The translations under genes and the position numbers were made by a program. A stretch of DNA of 64,000 nucleotides. Source: Periplaneta americana. Lineage: Eukaryota; Arthropoda; Insecta; Blattodea; Blattidae. The notes beneath the pieces are model-generated. The model was not told the DNA's origin, did not search any database, and worked only from the letters and a program-made list of their open reading frames with translations. Location: positions 189,217,627 to 189,281,626 of the forward strand of contig NC_091120.1 in NCBI RefSeq assembly GCF_040183065.1, read 5' to 3'. This document shows, one piece after another, positions 32,418-43,763 of this stretch. The stretch's first letter is position 1. Each line of letters starts with the position of its first letter.

Positions 32418-33672
32418 CAGGGTGACCAGATGTGAAAATATCTTTGGAGGACAAAATGATAAAAAAAAAAAGGAGGACATTTTATTCAAAAGGAGGACAG
32501 TGGGTATACCGGTACCTGGTAAGGTTTATCTTGTCTCAGTAGCAATAAAACCAAGTCCCTTCAAATGAGAGTGGAGATTATGGGAGGGTTGTAAATTTTC
32601 AGGATTCCTTTCAAAACCTTGTTATTGTACAGGCTACCGGAACACAGTTTCTTGAAAGACAAGCTCAGTGATGGAACTACACAGTGTGAAGAGAGATATT
32701 TTGTAATTTCATTTTGCGCTACAGACTGTATCAACTAGTCCCTTCCGCCACTGGATGGATGGACGGCATCGCTCCACTCCCCCATCGCCATAACAATACA
32801 GACGAAGTAAGACATATCTCCTTTCTCTCTGTTTTCACAGTGAGACAAGATACATCACACAGACTTTAGTTACACAGTGTTCTCATGTAACAACACTATT
32901 TTGTAAACTTAATGTGTTACTTCTGTGTCCATCACTGCTTCCATAGGCCCACTGTTCTCCTAATAATACTGTTATGATATATTAATTCTCAATGTAAAGA
33001 ATATTAAATATTGTCCTAATGCCTATGAGCATTACATGACTTATGTATCAAATATGAATGAGGTCTCGCCCACCTCATTATATTTTGCTCGACTAGTATG
33101 ACTAGTCAGTTTGTTTTTTTATTATAATGAGGTGGGCGAGACCTCATTCTTATTTGATACATATATGATGTTAACAGTTTAAAGAAACTGTTGTTGAATA
33201 TGGCCATAAAGTCATGTAATATGCGCTCCTGTACATATATGACGTGTATCGTCTCAAGTGCAGGTAGTAAGGCCGTAACACGATACTACGAGAGGAGTTC
33301 GGCCGGCGTCGTAAATCGGGTCCCGGCATAGCTCAGTTGGTTAGAGAGCACTCAGCGCGCACAGCTGAGAGGTCCTGGGTTCGATTCCCGGTGCCGGTAC
33401 GAATTTTTCTCGTACTTAATGGTATAAAAAAAAAATTACATGACTTGATAAATTTAATTCAGGAACAAAATTACTAACAAATAAAAAACGTATTTTTTAA
33501 GTTGCTAATCCAAGTAGATAAAAAAAAATACAAGAAATAACGCGTGTTGTGAAGAGTTAAATTTTCAGTAGTCATAGATTTTTAAAATGTCGGACATTTT
33601 ATTACATTTTTAAATGCGTGGAGGACAGACGGAGGACATATCCTTCAAAAAGCCGGATGCCTGGTCACCCTT
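32418..33672. mobile_element. hAT element, non-autonomous, 1255 bp, with nested retroposon
   Basis: Perfect 8-bp duplication GATTTGCA (32410-32417 and 33673-33680) flanks ends CAGGGTGACCAGA and, inverted, AAGGGTGACCAGG. Subterminal GGAGGACA motifs repeat near both ends. No transposase. It contains the 33043-33434 retroposon. Confidence 0.88.
33043..33434 (+). mobile_element. tRNA-related retroposon with 12-bp target duplication, hairpin at its 5' part
   Basis: ATTACATGACTT flanks it at 33031-33042 and 33435-33446, with an A-run at the 3' end. The tRNA-like unit at 33322-33398 has GGCATAGCTCAGTTGGTTAG and GGGTTCGATTCCCGG. The T and D stems form but the anticodon arm is two bases too long. At 33044-33161 two ~38-bp arms (AATGAGGTCTCGCCCACCTC and its inverse) form a strong hairpin. 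An inverted copy of the 12-mer also occurs near 33211. Confidence 0.78.
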
Positions 33673-33680
33673 GATTTGCA

Positions 33681-34384
33681 TGAGATTTCTCTGACATGTA
33701 GGCTATAAATGAGGTTATGTTCCTGACATTAGGTTTCTTTAGTTTTGTATACATTCTGCCATTTCATTTTTAATAGTTCCACTGAAACTCAGATTAGTCT
33801 CCTGCATGTCCATAATATTCCCAGTGTTCAGACTTACCCATTATCAATGAATGGCAGTAAAATAATGTTCTATGTTTATATAGAAATCACGTCCAATTAA
33901 TGCCCAGCAGGTGCCAAAGATAACGCTTTCTTTTGAAGAGATAAAATTAGAGTTTGTTTATTGGTTAGGTCTTCTCAGTTGCCCCTCCAGTGACAAGGTA
34001 GTGATAACATAACCCTAATCAATGATGTGTTAGCATTTTTAATTGACATGCCGATATCAACTCCACCTGGAGTATAAAACAACATTGTCATATCTCGAGT
34101 TAATGGATGACAAAAAAGGTTAGTAATCTTAATTTCAGTTTTAATTAAAGGTCATTCTGTAGCTTAAAATGTATTCACTGGTGGTGGTAGAAATCAATGT
34201 ATTGATGTCGGTGTAAAGATGTAATAATAATTATTATAACTAGGGATAATCTTTACAAAACGAAAATATGACAACACCATTTGATATTACAAGTATTGAT
34301 GCATACAAAAAAAAGATACCCAATACAGAGCCCACCTCTAGGGTATTAATTGAATGATTGAATACATATTTCCCACCTATTTTA
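33681..34384. other. AT-rich spacer
   Basis: Nothing recognised. Confidence 0.5.
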
Positions 34385-35120
34385 CTCCATATAATAGGTA
34401 GATAGATAGATTTATTCGTTCCATAATATTCTTACATTTGCTTTATAGCATAGAATAAAGAACATGTCCAATTCTTACGTTTAACAATAAAATGCAAATA
34501 TGAAATGTGTACAGAATTAATACCTTAATAACAATAATATTTTATACAATGTAATACGTTTACCATTTAATAGTATTATAATATTTACATAGTACTGTGA
34601 AATGTCATGAATTCATCTACAGAATAGAAAGTGTGAGATATTAAGTAATTTTTTAGTTTTAACTTAAATAATGCAGGGTTTTGGCTATGATTCTTAATGT
34701 CTTCAGGAAGACTATTGAACGTTCTTATCGCCATGTAACGTACTCCCCTTTGAAAGCATGATAAATTTGATGATGGCGTATGAAAATCATTCCTTCTGCG
34801 GGTATTTATACTATGTATGGCTGAGTTAGTTGGAAAATTTTCTTTATTACATAAGAGGAAATTTATTGTAGAGTATATGTATTGATTTGTTAAGGTTAGA
34901 ATCCCTGATTTTTTTTAAAATAATCTACATGATTCTCTAGCCTTTGCTCCAACTATTATTCTAATGGCTCTTTTTTGTAATAAGAATATATTTTTACTAT
35001 CTGCAGAATTGGACATAATGGAATGAAAAAATGCAAAATATATTGTCTTTAAGATACTGCTGTTTAGAAATTGTTGTAAGGACCTAATTGCGAAGCATGC
35101 TGAGCTAAGTTTGAGGGTTT
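34385..35120 (-). mobile_element. LINE 3' end, CR1/L2-like, minus strand
   Basis: The minus strand encodes KTIYFAFFHSIMS, RAIRIIVGAKARESC, GVRYMAIRTFNSLPEDIK and the terminal YLISHTFYSVDEFMTF, matching the fuller copy at 60600-61760. The 3' end is an (ATCT)n tail near 34400. Stops and a 5' truncation are present. Confidence 0.82.
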
Positions 35121-36662
35121 CTAAACTCGGCAGTCAGTGAAACAATCTGTGATGTCATGAGCACTCATTGATGAAAAATTCCACTGGATTTAGCAAGAAA
35201 TTAAAAACGAATCGATTGCGTGGATGCTTCTTATCTTTGAGTTGAGGGAGGATTAGTGAGTCTTAAAAATAATTCTGGAGATAGTAATGAAGAGAAAAAA
35301 TTCTTGGTTAGGATCAAGTCCATTATTGCCCAGTCAATATCTTGTTAAACTATTAACAAAACTAAATGGCTGTTGTTCACGTCTAAAGTAGATAAAAAAT
35401 AAGACATGTGGACCATGTTATTGTCATCTACAAAAGGACGAAACCAAAGATGGATACTTCAATTGTACTGTATTAAATTAAGGTATGTTTGTTGTTGGCT
35501 TTGTGGTCAGCATATAGATTACATGCTTTTTGCTACTGTCGTGTAAAGTTGCTTCATACCCTTGGCATGTTTTCAACACTGTTTCATACATAAAATATTA
35601 ACATAATAGCTGTTTTGAGAAATGTTAGTCGTATTTATGTTCAAACCTTGAAATATGATTATAATTGCTAATGGAAACATATAAAATATTAAAATGAAAT
35701 TTTTAATCACAAACTTTCAAGTATAAATTTTTAGCTTTAAATTGCACGTATTTTTGCAGTTCATTTCAAGGCCCATAATTGGATATAATTTGGATTAAAA
35801 TTTAATGAAGAGAATATCAGTATTTGTAAAGTTTCAAAACCCATTTCTCCTTACACCCAAGTAGATTACTACTCCTGCCTAGTGCATGATATTTATTTAT
35901 GCACATGCACTTTTTATTAGTCAATTTAATTACTGAAATAGAAGTGTGAATTATGCAACGAAATACATAATTTAAATCTATAGTTGGGAGTTGAGACGCA
36001 AATTTTGTCTTCATTCAGTGTATTGGGTTCAGTATCAAAGTAGTGAAGGAAAAATAACCCACTGTTTTAGTAAAACTTAATTTTTATTACCTCAGAATGT
36101 TGGATTATTCTTTCTTCAATGCATATTTTAATTACCTGATACGATTTTGTTTTATTGTTAAGCAATAGGGCACACATAACTCTTAAACTGTAGAGCCTTG
36201 TTTATTCATACTCATTATCCGGCCATTTCAGACCTGCGTTAATTTTAATTATCCTTTCTGTCTTGGACTACGTAAGATTTTAAATAATTTAAGGTATGAG
36301 ATGGTCAGAGAATGGCTGAAGAAAAGTGCCATAAAAGTGGTTTAACAGAGGTAGTGAGTTTGAAATAATTAGTCTCCCTTTACCGGTATATATAAATGTT
36401 ATAATTCTCAGAAGATTTTTCATTCGATTATACATAGTCTCGTAAAATAGTTTCAGGCCATTCTTTACATCTCTTTTCAGAAAAAAAAAAATCTGGAAAG
36501 AGCTTCTTTGCTTGATTCATTACGTCGTATAATTGTCTGTTTATTAGTTTTGTATATTAACGACTAGTTTCACCAAGCAAAACTGAAATGTAATTAATAT
36601 TTTACAAAATTGTCTTATTTGTAAAATATTTATACTATTATATAAAGGAATATAAAGAATAT
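35121..36662. other. AT-rich spacer
   Basis: A ~30-bp phrase CTGTGATGTCATGAGCACTC near 35150 is repeated near 31998 (CTGTGATGTCATGGGCATTC). Otherwise nothing. Confidence 0.45.
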
Positions 36663-36663
36663 C

Positions 36664-36848
36664 CCAACAAGAATGCCAGATTTAATAATGTGAATAAATG
36701 CAAGAAAAACACATAACAAAGCAGATAGCAGTGCCGCCAACTCAACAATAACAAGATATTGTTGAGACATTGTCTTGTTGTTGGTTTGGCTGCGCTATTA
36801 TCTGTTTAGCTGCATTTATTCACATTATTAAATCGGCGTTCTTATTGG
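36664..36848. mobile_element. Palindromic MITE, 185 bp
   Basis: Nearly the whole unit is an inverted repeat. GATTTAATAATGTGAATAAA and ATGCA are shared by both arms, with ends CCAACAAGAATGCC and, inverted, CCAATAAGAACGCC. The loop is short. No target duplication seen. Confidence 0.85.
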
Positions 36849-36982
36849 ACATTTTAGAGACACTAATAATGTGTATGCAATATTTTTACCGTGTTTTCAA
36901 AATTGTTCAGGTTCACGTTCTATAATAATTAAGATAAGAAACGTTTTGATTATGCTTTCGTCTGTTATGAGCCATTATTATC

Positions 36983-37047
<65 letters not shown>

Positions 37048-37053
37048 TTATAG
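36983..37053. repeat. (TTA)n microsatellite
   Basis: About 23 TTA units with one interruption. Confidence 0.97.
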
Positions 37054-39090
37054 GTCACCCTAACAAACGAAAATAAAGCCAGAAGTGTCGATAGTAATCA
37101 ATGATTGTGATATTTAAGTTGGTGAAACTGTCGTAAGCCTGAAAAATAAGAATTCAACTGTTTAAACTGCATTATTTATTACTTATTTTTGTTATATTCA
37201 GGAAGAAGAGTGAAGAATAAAATATGATGATCACAACTTGGAACCAGAATGGAAGTCATCACGAAGATAAATTGTGCAGCATGTTACATCGAAATTTTGA
37301 AATACGAACTTATTGAAGAATTTTAACTAACAGCTGTTAGCTCTCATAGTTTGTCTTTTGATAGTGTTTTCACGTCATATATGATTTAGATTTTTTTAAA
37401 GATAAATCTGTAATATATATTTACTATGTTGAATGCCAAAGATTCTTTGCATTTGTAATTGTTGATATTTGTATTTTGTTTCCTCTTATATGTCAATTCT
37501 CCTTTTACAAAAAAAAAAAAAAAAGTCGTGAATTGAGTTAAAATTTCGCCTGATTAACAATAGTGCACAGCTTATATTCTGTTTGTTTAATTATATTAGT
37601 GTTTTTTTTAATGCCAGACTGAATACTCATGTTTTTTTTATTTTTTTATATGTGTATTTTTTTCATAAATCCAGTATTCCTTGTGTCATTCACTTGCCTT
37701 TTTTTTATACATTCTTATTTGTTGATCTAATGTGTATGTAGTTGTGTGTTTGTATACATATATTATAGTAAGCAAAATGTAATGCAATTGCGACAGAAAA
37801 AAGGAATCGATATCTTGCAAGATACATCACATATATTTACTCCATTACCTGAGTATGGTTGTTTCTTCCATAGCCCTTCGGTTAAGTATTACATGCAAAT
37901 TGCTTTTGTACAGTGTATATCTTATAGATGCATATACATTTAAAAAAGCAACAACTGAAATTCGTATGTCATAAATCTTAGGTTATTGTTGTCAAGATCT
38001 TAAACCACAAGCAGCATTTTTGCAGAACAATACTAAATAGCTTGTACATGTAAAGGAAAAGCCGCTCAAATTATTACTGCTTAACTTTCATTTACTTTAG
38101 ATTGTGCTTACTGTAATTAAATCTTTAAAACATGTATCGATTTCAGTTTAGAGAATGGAAAGTTGAAATACTCTTCTGTTCGCATTTTTTAAATCATTCC
38201 AATGTAAAACTTAAAATAAATTTATAGTTTCTAAAATAAATTTGTTTTGAATATTTCAGGTTTCTTATTAAATCGGGATGTATTATTTGCTCTTTATGAT
38301 AGCCTTTTAATTGAGTATTGCATCTGAATCCATGAATGCCTTAATGTTTGTTTTTCATTAAGTTTTAAAATGTAAGTGCTACGTAATGGAAACCCCATCA
38401 TGCATGCAGTCTTAGTGTAGGCAGTGAATGAAATGAAGAAATTACATTCCTCCTGTTTTTTCGCATGGAAAAGGGCTAAAATGGGTTTCAGAATGGATGG
38501 CGAAGTAATATTCTGCATTTGCGACTCTTTGTCATCATTGCATGGTGAATACTTATTTTAGAGATCTCTATTTGACAGTGTGCAAATTTGATTGTCATCT
38601 CTACCAAACAGAGAGCTGACAAAAGGGAGCAAAACTTATTGAAGAGAAATTTCTAGTACAGTAAAAACCAGTGTAACGAATTGTGGAGGTAACAAGATTT
38701 ATTCTGTTGATATATTGCTGTATCGAAATGTCTTTTTCTCTATTGAATCGCAGTTCAACTCAACTTGCTCATCACATACATATTCCTATTTTGTATTAGA
38801 TGATGATGATGATGAAAAAGAAGAAGAAAGAGACTATAACTGATGCATCAGTGACATTACAAACTGAAGTACTCTCAGAAAATGTTTCTAACCAACTCTG
38901 TGTTTTAAATTCATATCAGTTTTGCCTGGATGTCAACTTAGTCCTCTGCCTTGAAAATGTGACGTTTTAGACACTTGTAGCATAAGGAAACTTAATATTT
39001 CGTCACTTCCCAGTTCGTTGAAATGACATTTGACTAGTCCAACAGTATTGTAATTATTTTCTTATGTTGTCAACCCAAGACTGAACATTC
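37054..39090. other. AT-rich spacer
   Basis: No gene. (GAT)n/(GAA)n run near 38800-38830. Confidence 0.5.
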
Positions 39091-39279
39091 CTGTACACCA
39101 GAGGTCTCCAAAAAGCATATAGTCATTCATGCTCCCGATGCCGACCGCACAACACAGTGTGCTGTAAGGCTAGGGAAGGGGGAGAGACTCGTACCTCAAC
39201 AGATGGGAGCGATCAGTGAGGGATTGCAGCAATGGTCTGCTTATGTTCACAAATAATAACATCAAAAGAATGAGAAATA

Positions 39280-39515
39280 TCATATATTTGTACTTATTTT
39301 GACATACTATGAAGGTTCCTTTGTAAATAAATATTTACGTTACCAAATTCTCAAGATTAGGAGTGGTTTCATAAGCAGCCAATATTAACTGCGCATGAAG
39401 GCTTTCATCTATCGTACGAGATCTTTTACATGATTTTATGTTGGTTACTTTCGACAAAAAAAAAAACTGTTCACAAATACATGTGGAACCAAACACAGCT
39501 GAGATTCTGAAAGCA
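39280..39515 (-). pseudogene. hAT transposase C-terminal (dimerisation) fragment
   Basis: Minus strand reads AVFGSTCICEQFFFLSKVT then SRTIDESLHAQLILAAYET, the pattern of the hAT C-terminal dimerisation region. Apparent ORFs on the + strand (39438-39965) fuse this antisense DNA to the LINE and are artefactual at their start. Confidence 0.78.
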
Positions 39516-39567
39516 AAGGACCTTAAACTTGGGTATTTACATAGTTATACAGATGTCCTCAAAATAA

Positions 39568-40104
39568 TTGAAGTACAGAGTCGAATCACTGCAGCCAATA
39601 AGGCCTATTTTGCATTAAGCGCAATATTGAAATCTAACTGTGTGCACAAGGAAACAAAACTTAAAATATACAAAACAATTATTAGAAGTATTCTCTGTTA
39701 TGCAAGCGAAACTTGGACATTATCTAAGGAGACAGAAGCTAAACTAGGTATATTTGAACGCAAAATACTCAGAAGAATTTTTGGACCAGTGGAAGAAAAT
39801 ATGCAATGGAGAATACGTTATAACAACGAGCTATATAAATTATATAGAAGTTTCGATGTTGTTACTTTCATCAAATTAAGGAGGCTTGAATGGGCTGGAC
39901 ATGTCTATCACATGGAAGGGAACAGAATACCAAAGAAGATCTTAGAAGGGAAAATAGATGGATAGATGCGGTAATGATCGATTCTCAGGACTATCTTGGA
40001 ACAACTGCCTGGAGAAGATTATCACAGGACAGGGAGAGTTGGAGGAAGAAAATTGAGGAGGCTAAGGCTCGACTTTGGGCTGTGATGCCATCGTAGTGGT
40101 AGTA
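39568..40104 (+). mobile_element. 5'-truncated LINE fragment with 13-bp target duplication
   Basis: GTCCTCAAAATAA is present at 39555-39567 and 40105-40117. The fragment encodes LKIYKTIIRSILCYASETWT, KILRRIFGP, LRRLEWAGHVYHMEG, and after one frameshift near 39955 a tail WRRLSQDRESWRKKIEEAKA and a stop. The same general LINE type as 1-838 but a distinct family. It ends in GTA repeats with no poly(A). Confidence 0.9.
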
Positions 40105-40124
40105 GTCCTCAAAATAAATTATTT

Positions 40125-40349
40125 TCACATATCTAATAAACCTGTAATTGTGTGATATTCTTTGTGAAGAGTCAAGTAGTGTCGTCGTATATTGAATTTT
40201 AACACACCCTTAAGAATTTTCGAACAAATTAAACATTTCACATTCTCCCTACTAAGACAAAAGAAATATTTCTCTTCCCTTTCATCCTTCAATGCACTAC
40301 ATTCATGATTAGAAGACATTGTGAAACAGTCGAACACGTCAACAAACAC
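40125..40349 (-). pseudogene. hAT transposase N-terminal BED-like fragment
   Basis: Likely start is ATG at 40319 (MSSNHECSALK). EKYFFCLSRENVKCLICSK and NIRRHYLTLHKEYH give the C-x2-C..H-x4-H arrangement of a BED-type zinc finger. The frame ends at a stop near 40125, shortly before the LINE insertion. The rest of the enzyme is deleted. Confidence 0.72.
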
Positions 40350-40508
40350 AATGATAATGGCAGTCCACCACTGCTCTTTATTTGTGCTTAAACATTAAGT
40401 ACAGTACAGGTGGGGATGGGTGAGACGGAGCGCGTTCACTACATACTGGCTTCGGTTCCATTCAGGGGTTTACTCACAAGTAGGCTTTTGGAGACGTCTG
40501 CTGTATAC

Positions 40509-41071
40509 TTTACCAAAGTACTTAAAAAAACTATATCCAATATTGAAAATAAATCAAAATTGAGTTGTTGCTTTTGTGCACCAGCAACTGGTGAAGATAT
40601 CCCTATTCTTGCTTAATAATTTGTAAGAAGTGTTGAGTGAATTGAAAGGGATATCAGTCAAATAAAAATTTCAATAAAATCCTGTCACAGTACTTTCTTC
40701 TGTAACTAGGACTATGATGATATCGTAGTTTGTGTTATATCCGGGTTATATTATATTTCCCAGAATCACCCTGATAAAAATAAACATATGCTGTAGCAAT
40801 GGAGTCATCATGACTTATGTACTTATTCAGCATTGTGTCTATGAAAATTTTAAAAAATTGCCGCACACTGGTGTGTATTTCTTAATCAAAAAATAATTTT
40901 GCTCAAAACTGTAGAATGAAGTCGTTGCACAAAGGAGCTATCAAATCATAATAATAACAATTATGGGTTCTAAGACAACATGTAACATTGTTTCTTGCGT
41001 GCTTGTACAGTGTGGTCACATTACGCTTGATCCAAAGAATGTAGGTGGGAGCAAGACTGTAGAGTGCAAGG
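40509..41071. other. AT-rich spacer
   Basis: Nothing recognised. Confidence 0.5.
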
Positions 41072-41073
41072 TA

Positions 41074-42376
41074 CAGAGCGTTCGCCTAGGGGTGGGCCAG
41101 GAAAGCGACCTGCCTGCAGGAATCGTTTATCTGTAAGCTTCTGCTTTCTATACTAATAACATGCACACGAGAATTTTTCTACGTAGTACCATCTGAATCC
41201 ACACATTTCTGGCATCTTTTAATAAAATTATCATTCACACGAATAAGTTTGCCGTCGGTAATTTTCCTAATCTCTCTTGTTATATTCGCCTTCAATTCAT
41301 CTATGCTGTGAGGATTATTCCTATAGACATTATTTTTTAGAGTTCCCACAAATAAAAATTGCACACTAATGTCGGGGGAACGTGGCGGCCATAAGTCCTG
41401 AGAAATAATACTTTCTTCAAAAACGTCATTTATATCATTCATGGGCAGTATGGGCTGTTGCTGAATCTTGTTGGAAATACCCATTGAGTTTCTCATCATC
41501 TGATAACATTTGGAAAAATGGCGTGAGTATTATATCTTTGTGCATTTACTGTATCCTGAAAGAGAATGGGCCAAATAATTCGCTTTGCTGTAACAGCACA
41601 CCAAACGCCAATATTATCGTCATGCAATGGAACCTCCTGAATTAAATGGGGATTCTCTGTACTCCAATACCTATTGCTCTGTGAGGCAACATCACTTCGT
41701 AAATGAAACCATGCCTCATCAGAAAAAAGTATTAAATGAGGATCCACAATATCGTCCACAATACTTTGTAAAATCCAATTACAAAACTAAACTCGTTTTT
41801 CATCGTCTCTAGGCCGTAATTCATGCACGATACTCACTGTGTAAGGTTTTAATTTTAAATTTTAGTAGCAGTAAAGACTGATGTTTTTGAAACACTAACT
41901 TCCTGTGAAACACGTCTTAGAGATTTATTAAGAGAGCGTGTAAATGATGCATGATTTCACCAGTTTTTTCTTCCGTCAATACTCTTCGTTTTCGCTTAGG
42001 AATTATAGCATTTAGCGATCCTGTTGTCCTTAATTTGTTAACAAGACGTCTAACAGTTTCTCTACCTGGAATTGGAAAACCCGAATATTTCACTTCAAAT
42101 TGCCTACGCACCTCTCTACATGAGTCTGTTTTCATATAAGCATTGCACATAAAAACTCTCTGTTCAAGCGTGAATTTTGCGTTTTGCATTGTTCACAATT
42201 TTACACACACGCTGAATATTTAAGCAACTGCGTCAAGAAACTGCACTGTACGTAAAAACGCTGCAACAGCTGGCTCACAACTGATAACTTGTCGAGCGTG
42301 TCTCAACAACTGCACGCACAGAGCGGCGTATCAGCACATGCCGCTTTCCTGGCCCCACCCGTAGGCGAACACTCTG
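41074..42376 (-). mobile_element. Full-length degenerate Tc1/mariner element, 1303 bp
   Basis: Ends CAGAGCGTTCGCCTAGGGGT and, inverted, CAGAGTGTTCGCCTACGGGT run on to AGGAAAGCG, flanked by TA (41072-41073 and 42377-42378). The minus strand has a transposase in three broken frames from ATG 42189. Confidence 0.93.
41179..42189 (-). pseudogene. Tc1/mariner-superfamily transposase, degenerate
   Basis: N-terminal FTLEQRVFMCNAYMKTDSC and RETVRRLVNKLRTTGS form the DNA-binding helices. The catalytic region has FSDEAWFHLRSD with the first Asp, NRYWSTENPH and VWCAVTAKRI. The second Asp block is not recognisable. The third reads WPPRSPDISVQFLFVGTLK, where the expected catalytic Asp after PDxxP is lost. 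The C-terminus has IDELKANITREI and the RCQKCVDSDG block. Frames change near 41917, 41760 and 41500. The order and spacing otherwise match the family. Confidence 0.88.
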
Positions 42377-42479
42377 TACAATGTGGCATTTTATGTCCAT
42401 AATCTCTAGCGTATTGCACTCATATAATTTTCATAAATTAATGGCATGCACACAATCGTCATTTTATTTCACTAACCTG

Positions 42480-42873
42480 TGTTAGTTGCTGAAAGTGGTG
42501 TCCATTAGCATTCAGACATTCCCGACATCTTTTGATGAAATTTGATTTCACATGCAAAAGTTCTTCTTTCGTTATCCTTCTAATTTCTGTTCTTGTATTG
42601 TTTTTCAGTTCATTGATGGTGTGTGGGTTATTTCTATAGACTCTTTCGTTGTCATGTGGCCGTAATTCTTGGACTAACTCAGTAAGGTTTCAATTTTAAA
42701 AGTATAGTAGCCGTATGGGCTGAAGTTCTTGTTACGGCTACTTCTTGTGCAACATGACGTAAAGATTTATTAGGAGAACGTTAAGTGATGCACCAATATC
42801 ATCAAGTTTTGCTTCTGATAGAACCCTTCGTTTTGGCCTACGAATTTTTTTAGAGTTCAGTGATCCGTTTCTC
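42480..42873 (-). mobile_element. Fragment of a related Tc1/mariner element
   Basis: The minus strand is collinear with parts of the neighbouring element: KNNTRTEIRRITKEEL and CRECLNANG near 42490-42630, then N-terminal RRVLSEAKLDDIGASLNVLL near 42780-42850, with the catalytic core deleted. It is cut at 42873 by the TTAA MITE. Confidence 0.75.
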
Positions 42874-42877
42874 TTAA

Positions 42878-43759
42878 GGGGAGAGGATGGTATTTTTTGG
42901 TGAAAAATGAGTAAATTAAAAAAAAAAATCTTAAAAATACTCTGTGATATGTGTGGGATGCATAGCATAACATTTTGTGGGTATTTGTTCCCTTATCGGA
43001 TGTTGAGTCGCCATTTTTAAACTTCCTGCGTTATGGATTTTTAAATCACTCGCCCACTTTTATTGTTGTTTCCGGTAAATTAAATTTTCAAAAAAAAAAA
43101 AAAATTTTTTTTTTTTCTTTAAAATACCCTTTGATATGTGTGGAATGCATTGCATAACATTTTGTGGGTATTTGTGCCCTTATCGGATGTTGAGACATCA
43201 TTTTTAAACTTCCTGCGCTATGGATTTTTTAATCACACGCCTGCTTTTATCGGTTTCCAGTAACTTCATTTTTTTTTGCTACATTGCCAGACAAAAATGG
43301 ATATAATTTCTGAACTATTAAAGATACATGCATGAAATTTAGAACACATATTCTTTAGACTATTAGAAAACTTTTTTCTGAAACAGAATTTTCTTAATTG
43401 ATTTCATTTTAAAAATAAGTCCGTTTGTTTGCAAGAAAGGAAATCAGAAAATTGTTATTAAATTGTAATTGTTTATTTTACAAACGTAGGGACTAATATC
43501 AAAATTCTGTTACAGACAGTTTGTAGAACATGATTTTGCAAACATATTGCAAAAAACTGTTTGAATCTATCTTTAAAAACGGTTTAGATATATCGGTTTT
43601 AGTACAATATTTTTTTCAAATTTGGGCCTCCAAATAATTTTTTTTTTCCAAAATATTTTTATTTGGTTGAGTTGCCACAGCTATGAGCTCTCTACATACA
43701 AAAAATTAATGTTTTACACCAAATAGGAAAAAAGTTTTAAAAAATACCATTCTATCCCC
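42878..43759. mobile_element. TTAA-flanked MITE, copy C (882 bp), with internal duplication
   Basis: Ends GGGGAGAGGATGGTATTTTT and, inverted, GGGGATAGAATGGTATTTTT. TTAA at 42874-42877 and 43760-43763. Inside, ~150 bp (GATATGTGTGGGATGCATAG, CTTATCGGATGTTGAG, AACTTCCTGCG) is repeated in direct orientation with a ~186-bp offset. The right TTAA is also the terminus of a piggyBac-like element. Confidence 0.88.
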
Positions 43760-43763
43760 TTAA

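Larger units (their letters stand above)
39099..40500 (-). mobile_element. hAT element, internally deleted, with a LINE inserted
   Basis: Ends CAGAGGTCTCCAAAAAGC and, inverted, CAGACGTCTCCAAAAGC, flanked by CTGTACAC and CTGTATAC (7 of 8). The minus strand carries a BED-type N-terminus from ATG 40319 with EKYFFC, CLIC and NIRRHYLTLH. It also carries the C-terminal dimerisation segment STCICEQFF..IDESLHAQL (39280-39490). The middle of the transposase is missing. A LINE fragment sits at 39568-40104. Confidence 0.88.

Noticed and set aside
33322..33398. Possible functional tRNA gene
   Set aside because: The anticodon arm is two bases too long and the loop lacks T33. It lies in a retroposon with target duplication and A tail.
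39438..39965. 175-codon + strand ORF with a plausible ATG
   Set aside because: The first ~40 codons are antisense to a hAT transposase. Only the part after 39568 is LINE sequence.
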